From: Malurus cyaneus samueli
Taxonomy: Eukaryota; Chordata; Aves; Passeriformes; Maluridae
Assembly (NCBI GenBank): GCA_009741485.1
Contig: CM019227.1
Span: 17,967,038 to 18,031,037 of the forward strand
Reading direction: 5' to 3'
DNA: 64,000 nt
Below, one piece after another: positions 23,400-35,895 of this stretch. The position numbers and the translations under genes were made by a program. Every line of letters begins with the position of its first letter. Positions within the stretch are counted from its first letter, which is position 1. Under the pieces are notes generated by a model that worked only from the letters and a program-made list of their open reading frames with translations, was not told the DNA's origin and searched no databases.

Positions 23400-26200
23400 G
23401 GTGCTGGTGATGCATTCTCGAGTGGCCACGTGGGCCACCAGGGCAGTAATTGGCATCTCTGGGAACTGTCCCACATCAGGCACCGTTCCCAACTTCCCAC
23501 AGGAGTCTCAGCAGCTGTGGCAGGGCACGAGGTGACACTCAGAGATGCCCACAGGGACCTCTGCCAGCAGCTGCCACCACTTCCAGGTGCCCATCTCCAG
23601 TAGCAGGACCAGGGACCGGAACTGTGGGTGGATGTGAGCACCAGGTAAAGCCCCGCTCCTGGGTCCTGGTCCCTGCTGCTATCCCCAGAAGCGTGGCACA
23701 AGCTCAGGGTGCTGCTGTCACCCCTCCTGGCTCCCTTGGCCATATTTTTTTGGTCTAGAATGAGAAGCAGGAGTGCTGGTTGCCCTGGCAACGCGAGATG
23801 CTCTCCTCCAGACAGGGACAATATTTGGCAAGATTTGCTAAAAATACTCCCTAACTAAGCTGTGACAACACCGCACGTGTCACCTCCCTGCTCCCCTCAG
23901 GGCTCAGCCTGGATGGGTGCTGTCCCTGCTGGTGTCCAGAGTGAGTGGCCCTGGTCACTCACCCAGAGATGTCCCAGGATCCCAGATGTGGCCCAGCACT
24001 GTCCCCTCCCCAGGTCAGCCAGCCCCGGGACAGCTGCTGTGTCCCACCCAAAGGGACTGGGAAGCTCCCTCAGTAGGGACCTGCAGGCCCAGGAGTGCTG
24101 CTGGGGAAGGTAAATGATTCCTTAGAGTTTAAATAGGTTTAAAATCTACTTTTTTATGATTTTGCTGCTTTTCCTAATACCATTACAGCCTTCTCCATGG
24201 CAACAGGGGAGGGGCTCAGACTTTGGTCCTGGCCAGGAGTTTATCTGCTGGAGCTGAAGTGATGGGGGGATCGGGTGGGGGGGTCCACACTGGCCAGGAG
24301 CACACTGGGATGAGGACACCCCCGGAGGGGACCCCACTGAGGTCCCCGTGGTGACTGTGGAGCTCATGGGGCAGATGGGGTGCAGGGGCCGACATCTGCA
24401 GGGTCCCAGCACCTCCTGCCACAGATGGGACACATCTGGAGATGTCCCCAGGGAGGTTTAAAGGTGGGGACAGGTCTAGAGTAGATGTCTCAAGGACCTC
24501 CAAAGGTGGAGATGGGTCCAGCTCCTCCCTGCATTGCAACCACCCTGGGAAGGATTTCCTTATTTACCCTCTTTAATTCCTCGTTGCATCTCATTGATAT
24601 TTCCCTTGGGAGGGCTGCTGGAGGCAGGGACAAACCTGCTCCCAGCTGCAGGCAGGGCTTGTTTAAACTTCCCAAAGAGGTTTTGTGGGTTTTGGCTGGC
24701 TGAGCTGTGCTGGTTCAGCTCTTTTTAGCTTCCAGATTGATTACACCTTGTGTCAATATGTGCTCAGTGCCTATTAGTGGGTGCGTGTATCCCCATCCCT
24801 CATTTCTCCCTCCTGATCTATAAATTCCCAGAAGAGAGGATTAAAATAGAGGGGGAGGAGAATTCCCCTTGGGGCCAAAGGGAAGAGAGAAAATAGAACC
24901 TGTGGGAAAGTTGGGTGGCGAGGCTGGAGCCTGGATGTCTCTGTCCAGCACCTCTTCCCACGGGCATGGAAATGCCTGGAGAGGAGTGGAGACGTGGAGC
25001 TGGGGAAATGCTAGGCTCCACAGTGCTGGGAAAGGTGGGAATGGTGGTGGAGAGCATCCCTGCTCCACCTCCCAAACCAGCCTGGGGGAGCCAGGGCTGG
25101 GAAGAGAGCCCTGGAGGGAGATTCCTGTTCCTGGAGCTGTGGATGGTGCCAGCCTGGTGCATCTCCAGGGGGGAATGGGGCTACCGGGACATGGGAAAGA
25201 TTGGCCGTGGCTTTTCCAAGGGACTCCTCTTGCTGGGGCTTTTCCTTTCTCTTTCTTTCCTGGAAACTGGTAAAAGATTCCACAGAAGCGGTGTTGGAAC
25301 CTGGTAGGGAAACGACCCAGGGACACAGGGTGAGGTCAGCAGCCTCCCATAGGTGCTTTTGGTGAGCTGCCAGGGGCAGAGTGTGATCTGCCAGCCCTGT
25401 AGCATCATCTGCCCTTATCCCACTGGAGGGGGGCTGGCAGAGGGGCTGGAGACCCTCTCTCACAGCCACCACCTCACCACGGGGACCCTGCCCTTGATCT
25501 CTGCCTCCCCTCTGGCACAGCAGCACCGGGCAGGGCAGGGTGTGGACCCCCAGTGCCCTTCCCACCCTCGAGGACAGGAGGGAAAATAGGACAATGCCCT
25601 CAGGAGGGGCTGGGGGTTCAGCCCAGAGGTTGTTAGTGCTGCCCAGGGAAGAGGTTTTTCCCATTTCCCAACTCATTTCCCACTTGCATCACCACAAACC
25701 CTCAGGCGTTTCAGCCCATCTCGCCCTAAGGGTGACCCCAAACCTTTAATCCCTGTGTCCTACAGATGCTCTGAGCCCCAGTATGTGTTTTTTGTGTCCT
25801 GATGGAGAGTGAGGACCCTCTGCCAGGGCATCCCCGGCCCGGCAGGGTCAGTGCTCCTGCTCAGGCCCCTCCAGGAGCTCAGGGCAGCGAGCTGAGACAC
25901 TCTATGAGGTTGTCCCATCCCTCCCTCCGTGCTCCAACCCCACACAAATCCCATCTCTGACAGGACCGCCCTCTGCAGGACCCCCGAAAGGTTCCCGGAC
26001 ATCTCATTCCATGCCCCTTTCCCGACTTTCTCTAAAGGCAGTCCCAGAGCAGGGGGAGCAGTGAGGAGCCCGTCCCGGTGGCACTGAGCCCGTCCCGGTG
26101 ACATTGTCCCCAGCCAGGCTGTCCCCGGGGCTCAGGCACGGCCCGGGCCAGCAGCAGTGGGGTTAAGCCCGGCCGGGCAGGCGGCTGGACAGGCGTCAAG
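23400..26200. other. Region upstream of IGFALS, no gene recognised
   Basis: No splice-compatible open frames of known families. It contains a TTCCTGGAA element at 25257-25265 and a 22-base tandem duplication GAGCCCGTCCCGGTG around 26068-26103. It probably includes the IGFALS promoter. HAGH, expected from human synteny, was not seen. Confidence 0.5.
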
Positions 26201-26286
26201 GTGGTTGCTCCATCCATCCCTGCGCAGTCGGCGGGGCCGGAGAGCGGAGCGGGAGCGGGAGCAGGAGCCCTGTCCTGCCCGCCGCC

Positions 26287-28709
26287 ATGAGCGCAGGCAA
26301 AGGTAAGGCTGGAATCGCCTCGGCCAGCCCGGGGGACAGGCAGGGGCTGCGCTCGGACCCTGCCAGGGCTTCAGTCACCCTCCACTCTGCTCCTCCTTCA
26401 CTGCCAATAGGACATTTTGGGGGGCCCCGAGCTGCCGGGGGGGGTGGCAGGTACTGCGAGGCAGAGCCCAAACCTGGATGGGGAGTGCAGGGATGGGCAG
26501 GGACCGTGGAACGGGGACACCCCAGTGCTGGGGGAGTCAAGGAGGGCAGCTGGGTAGGAAGGGGAGAAGGATCTGGGGGCCTTTCCCCACAAAAAAGAGA
26601 AGCTGCTGCTGTTGCAAAATAAGAGATGAATTGGGGAGGGGGTCCTCGCAGCCCAGGGATCTGAACTGTGGCAGGAGTAGGGGATGATCCCGGACGCTCT
26701 CCCACGGGATCCCAGCCTCTGAAAACTGCGGCTGCCCCGGGTGTGCCATGGGCTGAGAGTTACCCCTGAACCCACCCACACAGCCCCAGCGACGCGGGCA
26801 CCCGGCCAGAGCGTCCCCGGGGGTCCCGAGGGGTCCCCTAGAGCAGCCCCGGCCCTGCACTGACAGCGTCCCCTTTTCTCCACCCCTCCCAGCAGGCATC
26901 CCCCTCCTGCTCCCCCTGGCCCTGCTGCTGGCTGCCGCCTCCCTGTCCCCCGGCGGAGGGGACGCCCCGAAGGAGCCGGGGGACGGGGACGGCCCGCGCT
27001 GCCCCAGCCCCTGCGCCTGCAGCCTGGACGATTACAGCGAGGAGCTCAACGTCTTCTGCAGCGGCCGCAACCTGACGCGCCTGCCCGAGGCCGTGCCCCC
27101 CAACGCCAAAGCGCTGTGGCTGGACGGCAACAACTTGACGCTGCTGCCGGCCGCCGCCTTCAGGAACCTGTCGGCGCTGGACTTCCTGGACCTGCAGAGC
27201 AGCCAGCTGGGCTCGGTGGAGCAGCACGCCTTCCACGGGCTGCGCAGCCTCTTCCACCTGCACCTGGAGCGCAACCGCCTCAAGCACCTCGCACCGCACA
27301 CCTTCCTGCACACGCACAACCTCGTGTCCCTCAGCCTCAACAACAACCTCTTCACCAAGGTGGAGGAAGGGCTCTTCGCCGGCCTCTCCAACCTCTGGTA
27401 CCTGAACCTGGGCTGGAACTCGCTGGTGGTGCTGCCCGACAAGGTGTTCCACGACCTGCCCAACCTGAGGGAGCTGATCCTGGCTGGGAACAAGCTGCCC
27501 TACCTGCAGCACCAGCTCTTCTGCAGCCTGACCGAGCTGAAGGAGCTGGATCTGAGCGGCAACATGCTCAAGGGCATCAAGATCAACATCTTTGTCAAGC
27601 TGCAGAAGCTGCAGAAGCTGTACCTGAACCACAACCAGATCAACGCCATCGCGCCCCGCGCCTTCATGGGCATGAAGTCCCTGCGCTGGCTGGACCTGTC
27701 CCACAACCGCCTGGTCTCGCTGTACGAGGACACCTTCCTGGGCCTGCTGAGCCTGCACGTCCTGCGCCTGTCCACCAACTCCATCGCCGGCCTGAGGCCC
27801 AGGACCTTCAAGGACCTCCAGTTCCTGGAGGAGCTGCAGCTGGGGCACAACCGGATCCGGAGCCTGGCGGAGAGGACCTTCGAGGGGCTGGGCCAGCTGG
27901 AGGTGCTCAGCCTCAACAACAACCAACTGCAGGACATCAGGGCCGGCGCCTTCCTGGGGCTGCACAACGTGGCCGTGATGCACTTATCTGCCAACTGCAT
28001 CAAGCTCCTGCCTGACTTTGTCTTCAAGGGGGTCTCAAAGTTGCACAGCCTCCACCTGGAGCACAGCTGCGTGGGCAGGATCCGGGCCAGCACCTTTTCT
28101 GGGCTCTCCAGCCTGCGGCGCCTCTTCCTGCAGCACAACAGCATCTCCCTCATTGAAGACCGGAGCTTCAGCGAACTGCACGAGCTCCTGGAGCTCGACC
28201 TGAAGCACAACAGGCTGAGCCACCTCTCGCCCCGGCTCTTCGTGGGGCTGAGCAACCTGGAGTACCTCTTCCTCTCCTCCAACCAGCTCCTGGAGATCTC
28301 CCAGGACACCTTTGGCCCGCTCCAGAGACTCTTCTGGCTCGACCTCTCCCACAACCAGCTGGAGACACTGGACAGCAGCGTCGTCTCCCCACTGGCCAAC
28401 CTGCGGTACCTCAGCCTGAGGAATAACTCCCTGGAGACCTTCTCGGTGGCGTTCCTGCTCCCCCCCTTCGCCCTGGAGCAGCTGTGGCTGGGGGGCAACA
28501 ACTGGCACTGCAACTGCTCCCTGAAGGGGCTGCGGGACTTCTCCCTGCGGCACCCGGCCGTGGTGCCGCGCTTCGTGCAGTCGGTGGCCGAGGGGGACGA
28601 TGCCCATGTCCCCATCTACACCTACAACAACCTCACCTGCCTGCACCCCCCAGGGCTGGCAGGGCTGGACCTCCGTGACGCCGCCGAGGAGAGCTTTGCT
28701 CACTGCTGA
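26287..28709 (+). CDS. IGFALS: IGF-binding protein complex acid labile subunit
   Basis: Secreted liver glycoprotein that joins IGF and IGFBP-3/5 in the 150 kDa serum complex. Two coding exons: 26287-26302 (five codons plus one base, GTAAGG donor) and 26893-28709 (TGA). They give 610 aa, against 605 in human. A NAGNAG acceptor could instead start exon 2 at 26896, removing one alanine. Residues 8-23 form a hydrophobic signal peptide. A cysteine cluster at 42-48 (CPSPCAC) starts the LRR N-cap. About 19-20 leucine-rich repeats follow (for example [13 protein letters not shown] and [15 protein letters not shown]), and the C-cap has [15 protein letters not shown]. Several N-glycosylation sequons (NLT, NLS, NCS) are present. 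The two-exon layout, with an intron after codon 5, matches the mammalian gene. Poly(A) signal at 29141. Confidence 0.96.
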
Positions 28710-29140
28710 GCTGGGCTGGCCCTCCCAGGGACCCTCACCCGCCACCTCCCTGGCCCTGCTGGGGCTCTGCGGCCACCCCAGACGAGCCCACCACCTCCAG
28801 TAGCTGCTGGATGGGCACCAGCCCCCTGGGCTTCAAACTGAGTATTTCAGCCCTTTAATATTTAAGTAGAAGCCCCCTGGGCACAGCACAGCACAGCAGG
28901 AGCACATTTGGAATGCTGCAACCCCCATCTGCAGCCACAGCAAGGGGCAGCCCTGCCCTGCCCAGGCCAGGACTTCATGGGACAAAACATTTTCCTGCCA
29001 CAGAGCAGTGGAGAATCCTAAAAGCTACCCCGAGGTTAGGGAGGGGTGCAGAGGACTTGCTGTAGTGATTCCCTGCAGCAGCAGATGTAGGCAGGGCACA
29101 GAAAGGCACACAACACTCACCTGACAAATGGCAGCAGACA

Positions 29141-29146
29141 AATAAA
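29141..29146 (+). terminator. Poly(A) signal of IGFALS
   Basis: AATAAA 432 bases after the stop codon, followed by T-rich sequence (ATTTTTTTC at 29182). Confidence 0.6.
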
Positions 29147-29149
29147 CCT

Positions 29150-30515
29150 TTGGAGCTATTGCAACCCACTTTGCAAGTTACATTTTTTTCAAAGTTGGTG
29201 CTGCCTCCGGTCTGGATTTCTCCCCAGAGCCCCTCAGGGTGAGGGATTCAGGTTCCTGGGGGCTCCCACATTTCCTGCAAGCCCTGGGGGGTGGCCCAAG
29301 CCAAGGGAGGGGGCAAGAATTGCCCAGAGCCAACAGCCTTGACAGACTGCTGAGCTACTGCCCAGATCTCCAAATCCCAGATAAGTGTCCAAAGGTCAGA
29401 CATAACTTTCCTGGAAAATTGCATGAGGGGAAAGCTGCTCAGGTGTGGGTCCTTGTGCACTGGCAGCAGTGGTAGATGCTGCTGCTGCTCTGCTCCAAGC
29501 ACTGCCTGCTATAACCCAGTCCTGTCAGTGGAAACCCAAGATTTCCCTGTCTTCCTGAACCCTTACTGTGAGGGTGAGTCCCAAAGGTGGTGAGGGAGGC
29601 TGGCAGGAGGATCTCAGAGCCCAGCAGGGAGGGAGATAAGGTGCAAGGCCACCACCTTCGTTTGCTTCATCTGCTTGACTCAATCTGCAAGAGGAGGGCC
29701 GGTCCCACAGGAAGAAGGGGACAGGACCCTCGGAGCCACCTGAGGACACAGGAGCCCCTTACTGGGGTTCAGGAAGAGCCGTGACAAAGCATCCTGTGAA
29801 GGGCTGCCAGGGCAGCTCACAGCAAGACAAGGGACAGGCTGGATCCCAATGCTGTGACAGGAGATTGAGCTGAATTCCAGCAAGGAAACCAGGGAAAATA
29901 CCTTGATGTATGTCAAGTGCCAAAACTCAGAACTACAGCGAGGCCTGAAGCCATGGAAAAAACAGAAGTCACAGTCTTGCATTTTCAGACAAGTGTTTAC
30001 TGCCTGGAACATTGAAAAATATTCCTGAGTCACACAAGCTGGGCAGAGCCGAGGCCACATCTCCAGCACGGTGGGATGAGGCTCCCAGACAGCTCCGAAG
30101 GCGTTTCCTCACTCCCAGCCCACACCATGCCCTCAGCAGCCCATCAGCAACCAGTGAGCCGAGAATGCTGAGCACAGGGCCTGGCCTGGCCCCACATGGG
30201 AGCATCCAGCACGGCTCAGCCACTGAGGCAAGTCCTGTGTGATCCATCAGGCAGCGGGAGAAGGCAGCGGCACGCAGCGCCGCGATCCGGCTGATTGGAG
30301 CCGTGTGGGATCACTGAGGGGAAAGATGCACTTGGCACTGCAGCTCCAGAGTCTCTCTGGGTCAGAGGGGATGGAACTGCTTCCTTCTGGGACTGCCAGC
30401 AGCAGCAGGGATCAGTGCTCCCCTCCCTCCCAGCCCAGAGAGACAGAGTTAAACAGCTCCTGCCTCCCCTTGATGCTGCTGGGGCTGCCAGGCTGGCACC
30501 AGTCCAGCTCCACAC
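29150..30515. other. Gap between convergent IGFALS and NUBP2
   Basis: No further gene seen. It should contain the NUBP2 3' UTR on the minus strand. I found no perfect AATAAA for it. Confidence 0.5.
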
Positions 30516-30520
30516 CCTCC

Positions 30521-33500
30521 TCAGGAGCTCCTCTGCGATGTATCCAGGATCTGCTGGGCGATGTGAGTCAAGGCAGGAAAAGCAGAGCTCTTGGGAAACT
30601 CTTGGATGAAGTCTCTGCCTTCTTCCAGGCTCTGGGTGAGCTGGGGGTCCAGGGGGATGCAGCCTGTGGGACAGGGAAGAGGAGGGGGAGAGCTGGCTCC
30701 CTGCACAGCCGAGGCCTGCAGCCAGGGATAGAAACACACTTCCACGGTAAAACCCAGGGACAGTGGTGGGGAAAGCCAACCACTGCCCTCCCTGAGCTGT
30801 CCAGGAGATAATTCTCACCTGCAACTGCTTTCCCTGGGTCCAAGAGCCCACCCCACCCCCGGTGCTTCATGAGAGGGGCTCTCCCCCTGATCCCAGCCTG
30901 TCCAGGGACAGGGCTCAGCCCTTAGCCCCCATTTCTCAGGGAGGCTCTAGGACATTCCAACATGGTTCTCATGGAGCTCCAGGCTTGTTTACCATGTCAC
31001 CACAACATCAGCAGCCACAGGAGGTGCTGGCACCACCACCTCTGGCCCAGCAAGGCCAGCTGCCCACTGTGAGCAGTCTGGGTGGCAGAGGAACAAAGTA
31101 CAAACCACACCCCAGATCTGCCAGGTGCCAGGGGCTCCCAGCCCAGCCCACCTGCCTGTGATGCTCCTTCTCTGTGCTCAGCCCTCCCCCGGCACCAAGA
31201 GGTGAGCCCTGAGCAGAGCCACTCACCCAGGAAGGGCACCCCGCTGTGCTTGGCCAGCTCCTCTCCTCCCCCTTTGGAGAAGATGTTCGTGCATTCCTGA
31301 AGGAGGAAGAGCCATGAGTCAGGAAGCCCAGAGCCCTGTGTGATAGGGCAGGTGCTGCCAGGCCCTGAGCAGAGCCAGCTGCCCTCCACCCTCCAGCCCC
31401 AGGCACTCCCTGTGCCCCCGCCCTTCCCACAGCTCCATCATAAAGCACAGCCAGTGGCCTCTCCCGAAGCTGGCAGCATCTCCTCTTCCCTGGCTCATCA
31501 CCCTCACGGCATTGCCCAATCTCCCACCCAAGGCTCAGCACCCCAGCAGCCCCAAGGCTGGACAGAAAGCTCAGGAGAAGCTCACGGAGCAGTGGGGGCA
31601 CACGAAGCCACTCATGTTCTCCACGATGCCGAGGATCCGCAATCCCGCCTTCCGACAGAAGGTCAGCTCCCGCCTCACATCCCCCACGGACACGGCCTGA
31701 GGGGGAACAGCACAACTGGGGATCCCTCTGGCCACATCCACTGTGGCTCCAGAGCAGATGTGTAGAAGCAGCAGCCTCAGACAGCCCTGTGCAAACCTGA
31801 GGAGCATTTTTCCCCCCTCCAAAGCTGCTGCCTGCCAGGAATTCCAGCCCTGTGTCCTACCTGGGGCGTTGTGACCAGGATTGCTCCGAGCAGCTGGTAG
31901 GGCCTCAAGGCCTCCACGGTGGAGATGTGCTCGTCGGACGTGCCCGGCGGCGTGTCCACGATGAGGAAGTCCAGGTCCCCCCAGGCCACGTCGGTAACAA
32001 ATTGCTTGATCAAAGCTATGGAAATAAAAGAGGCAGATAAAAAAAAACTCACAGTGGGTTTCAGGTGGCTTGGGAGCTGTGGGACAGGGATTGGGAAGCA
32101 CCCTGGGGGTGACAGGGATCAGGGAGAGGGACAAGGCTGTCTGTCAGCACAACATGTGCTGTACTCTCCCCTCTGAGTGATTTAAACCCACGCTTATAAA
32201 ACAGGAGCTTTGTTCCCTCACAGAATGATCCCTCCAGGAGGGCTCACAGAAGGTTCCAGAGCAGGTTTCACCTCGCAAACCCCAGTGTTACCATTTTTCT
32301 TGGGTCCTCTCCACACCACGGCGTCGTCCGGCCTCTCCAGCAGGAAGCCGATGGACATGAGGGCGATGGCCTTGTCCTGACCCACGAAAACAGGCACCCA
32401 GCCACTGTCACACTGGTGCACGGCGCTGTCCTGCACCCTCAGCATGCGTGGGATGCTGGGGCCACACAGGTCCACGTCCAGGATGCCCACCTGGGGACAG
32501 GCACAGCCTTTCTCACACCCTGAGCAGGGTGGGCTCAGGAACCCCCAGCCACCCAAACCTGGGCTGCTCACAGCACCTCCACAACAACCTCTGCAGCTCA
32601 GCAGCCACAGCTGAAACAGCTGAAACAGAAATGCTCTAAATTTCACATGCCTCCTGACCTCCTCCCCAAGGAGCATCTCCTGGGTGTCTCCAAGCGCTTT
32701 GTGCCAGAACCCAAGTGGCACTGGCTGTACAGAGCCTTTAAAAAGATCCTCAGGGAATCCAGTCTGTCTCCTGCCCACACATTTCCTTTTTGTCCCCATT
32801 TTAAGCATCCTTCAGCTCATCCACCCCACAGAGGGAGCAAGGGTGACACGACAAAGCAGCAAAGTCATGTCTCAGGGCCTATTTCAGCAATAAATATTGT
32901 GTGATTTAATAAAATAGATCAAAGAGAAATGAGATGCAGTACCTGATCCAGTTACCTGCACTCAATTGAACAACAGAAAGGAACCCCTTGAACTACTCCC
33001 AAAACAGCATCTTCACTTACAGACAATCCACACCCAGGACACCCCCATGGAAAGGACAGAAAAAGCGTGGACCAGCTGGAGATGAGGAGGGAAAAGCCAG
33101 AACTGATCATCCCTAACCCTCACTCACCCTCTTCCCGGCATTGCGCAGCGCCAGGGCCAGCTCGGTGGAGATGGTGCTCTTCCCAACGCCGCCCTTCCCG
33201 GACAGCACGAGCACGATGTGCCGCACCCCGGCCAGGTTGGCTCTCTCTGCAAGTGTATCACAGAACCATGGAATATCCTGAGCTGGAGGGACCCACAGGA
33301 ATCATGGATCCAGCCCCTGTCCCTGCACAGCCCCCCCAACAATCCCACCCTGTCCATCCCTGGCAGCGCTGTCCAAACGCTCCTGGAGCTGTGGCAGCCT
33401 CGGGGCCGGGACCATTCCCTGGGGAGCCTGGGCAGTGCCAGCACCCTCTGGGGACACAAGAACCTTTCCCTGATGTCCAGCCTGACCCTGCCCCGGCCCA

Positions 33501-34555
33501 GCCCCAGCCATTCCCTGGGTCCTGTCCCTGTCCCAGAGCAGAGATCAGACCTGTCCCTCAGGAGAGCGGCAGCCCCCGCTGAGGTCTGACCTCAGTGTAA
33601 AGCAGTGGGAAAGGACAGGTGGATGTGCCACAGGCTTTCTGTCATCAGAAAAGGAACAACAGGAACAATGGCAATAAACAATGTGTGGTGAGCAAAGGCT
33701 TGTCCCGATGATCTAAGTGGCAGCAGAGCAATTAACAGGCGCTGGGCTCGTGCGGCTCAGCCGGGCATGGCCGGAGGCTGATGGTGAGCTCAGGCCCTTG
33801 GCGTTTCCTTCCTCCATGTCACACCAGTCACTTCCTGCCAGTCCCACGCTCCTCTCCAGCTTTCCTGCCATTCCCGGCTGTGCTGTCAGCGCTCCCGGGT
33901 CTCTGAGCACTCGGGACGGTGTCCCCGGCCCGGGACAGAGCAGGAGGCAGGGGGGCGGACGGGACGCCGGCAAAGAGCCCCAGCCGAGCCCGCGTTCTCG
34001 GGCGCCCCGTCACGACCGGGCACTGGCCCGGCAGCACAGCGGCACCGGCGGCATGGAGCCCACCATGGCAGAGCTCATCCGCACCTCCACCGACGGTAAC
34101 GGCACAGGGCTCCAAAACGAGGAGGGGAGGGAGAAGGAGACCGGGGAGGGAGAAGAGAGCCGAGGAGGGGGAAGACAGAGCCCCGCAGAGGGGTGCTCCC
34201 GGGATCCCGCCCGAGGACAGCGGCAGCTCCGCGTAGGGCTCACTTTCTCGGCGTTGACTCCCGCGGGAGCCGTGCCCGGGCCTTTGGCAAGGCCCAGCGT
34301 CGCCTCCCGATAAGCGGGACCCGCCGTCTATGGGGCCCAGCCCCTCCCATCCCCTCACAGGGAGTCGGGGTCCATCAGCGCGGCACGGCACGACCCAGGC
34401 AGTTGGGAACCCCGCGGAACCGGGTCCTGAACGCCCCGCTAGGCCCGGTCATTGCGGTAGGGACATTCCACGCGAGACAGACAGGGCCCCCCCCCGCAGG
34501 CCGGTTCCCCCAAGCCGCGGCCCTTCCACCGCTCACCCCCGGCCGTCTCCTCCAT
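30521..34555 (-). CDS. NUBP2: Cytosolic Fe-S cluster assembly factor NUBP2
   Basis: P-loop ATPase of the Mrp/NBP35 family. With NUBP1 it forms the scaffold on which cytosolic and nuclear 4Fe-4S clusters are built. Seven coding exons: 34555-34537, 33246-33128, 32490-32292, 32015-31861, 31696-31586, 31296-31227 and 30663-30521 (TGA). Every junction keeps frame and the product is 271 aa, the same length as human. The deviant Walker A GKGGVGKS is at residues 23-30. [11 protein letters not shown] and WRGPKKN are conserved. The bridging-cluster cysteines are the CPHC pair at residues 197 and 200. The first exon codes only MEETAG and lies in the CpG island shared with SPSB3. Confidence 0.97.
33247..33590 (-). 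mobile_element. CR1 LINE fragment, second subtype
   Basis: Inverted copy of the sequence at 10300, starting ATCACAGAACCATGGAATATCC. It lies in NUBP2 intron 1 and abuts the acceptor of exon 2: the exon begins at 33246 and CR1-like sequence starts within about 12 bases. Confidence 0.85.
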
Positions 34556-34599
34556 GCTGCCTCGCGCTTCCGCCTTCCGCCGGCCTAAGGCCCCGCCCC

Positions 34600-34985
34600 C
34601 TCAGACTGACAGGCGCCGCATCAAATCCCAGTCCTCGCTCTCACCCAGGGCCCCGCCCCCCAGGGCTTCGCAGCCAATCCATTCCCGTGCTCCCCTTGCA
34701 TCAGCCAATGGGCTCAGTGCTTTTCCTTCCCGAGCAGCCGCCCAATGGGGCCGCTCCCTGGGGATTGGCACAGGGTGCAGCCAATAGCGCGGGGCCGCTT
34801 GGACCCCACCCCCTCTCTCCTCCTCCGCCCGTGAGTGACAGGACGCTCAGCCAATGGCGAAGGGGCGTGGCGCGGCCGCAGCCAATGGGCAGCAGGGGGG
34901 CGGTGCCAGGAGCGGATTGTTTATGTCCCGGCAGAGGAAAGTAGGTCAGAGCGCGGCGAGGCCGGGCCGGGTCAGCGCCGGGCAG
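34600..34985. promoter_or_regulatory. Divergent NUBP2/SPSB3 promoter with seven CCAAT motifs
   Basis: CpG-rich, without TATA. CCAAT at 34674, 34705, 34742, 34781, 34851 and 34882, plus one ATTGG at 34764, all within 213 bases. NF-Y binds such motifs and they are typical of bidirectional housekeeping promoters. Confidence 0.8.
34920..34985 (+). other. SPSB3: Probable non-coding first exon of SPSB3
   Basis: GC-rich sequence directly after the CCAAT cluster, ending CGCCGGGCAG before a GTGGGC donor at 34986. The start is estimated. The next exon is the one with the SPSB3 ATG. Confidence 0.45.
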
Positions 34986-35454
34986 GTGGGCCGGGGGCTC
35001 GGGGGACGGGCCGGGAGTGGCAGCTGAGGGTTGGGGTGTGGCTCAGGGCGTGCCCGGGCTGTGCGACACAAGCGTGGCCCAAATGCGCTGGCCTGGCCTG
35101 GCCTGGCCTGGCGTGATCCGGTCCTGTTCGGCCGCGCCTCAGCAGCCGGGACAGCCGGGGCTCTGGTGCCCGTCCTCGGCGGAGCTGCTGCCCCCGCGGC
35201 CGAGAAGCCGGGCCGCGCCCCCCGCCGTGCTCCTCCGCGCCGCTCAGCGCCTGGGACAGTGCGGGGACAGTGCGCGCTGTGCGGGTCACGCCGCAGCATC
35301 GTCTCGGGCCCGTGGAAAGACCTCACTGCATGGGTGAGGGGTTTTTTATAGCAGCACTGGTGTGACAGCAGGAACAGGAAACTGCCCATCCCCTGTGCTG
35401 CTGAGGCAATGCTGAGGCACCTCCAATCCTGGGGTCATTTCTGCGCACAAAACA

Positions 35455-35895
35455 CTTTGCAGGGCTGGAGCGTGTCCAGGGAAGGGCACAGAGCTGGGGA
35501 AGGTCTGGAGCCTCAGGAGCAGCTGAGGGAGCTGGGAAAGGGCTCAGCCTGGAGCAAAGGAGGCTCCGGGGGAACCTTGTGGCTCTGAACAACGGGCAGC
35601 CGGGGCGGTGGGGTGGTGTCAGGCTCTGCTCCCAGAGAACAAGGGAGGAAACAGCCTAAGTTGTGCCAGGGGATGTTTAGGTTGGATATTGGGAAACTTT
35701 CTTCACTGAGAGGGTGGTTAGGTACTGGCACAGCTGCCCAGGGCAGTGGTGGAGTTGTAGTCTCTGGAGGGGATTTAAAAGCTGTGTGGATGTGGCACTT
35801 GTGGACATGGTTTAGTGGTGCCTTGGCAGTGCTGGGGGAATTGCTGGATTTGGTGCTCTTAGAGGTCTTTTCCAGCCATAACGATTCCATGACTG
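35455..35895 (+). mobile_element. CR1 LINE 3' region
   Basis: GGAGCGTGTCCAGGGAAGGG through GGTTGGATATTGGGAAACTT to AACGATTCCATGACTG. Same subfamily as the antisense copies at 1812 and 5225. In SPSB3 intron 1. Confidence 0.85.

Noticed and set aside
22420..23535. 371 aa plus-strand frame
   Set aside because: Runs through the second (ATCC)n array and has no recognisable domain.
26838..27983. 381 aa frame antisense to IGFALS
   Set aside because: Shadow of the GC-rich leucine codons of the LRR gene; no signals of its own.
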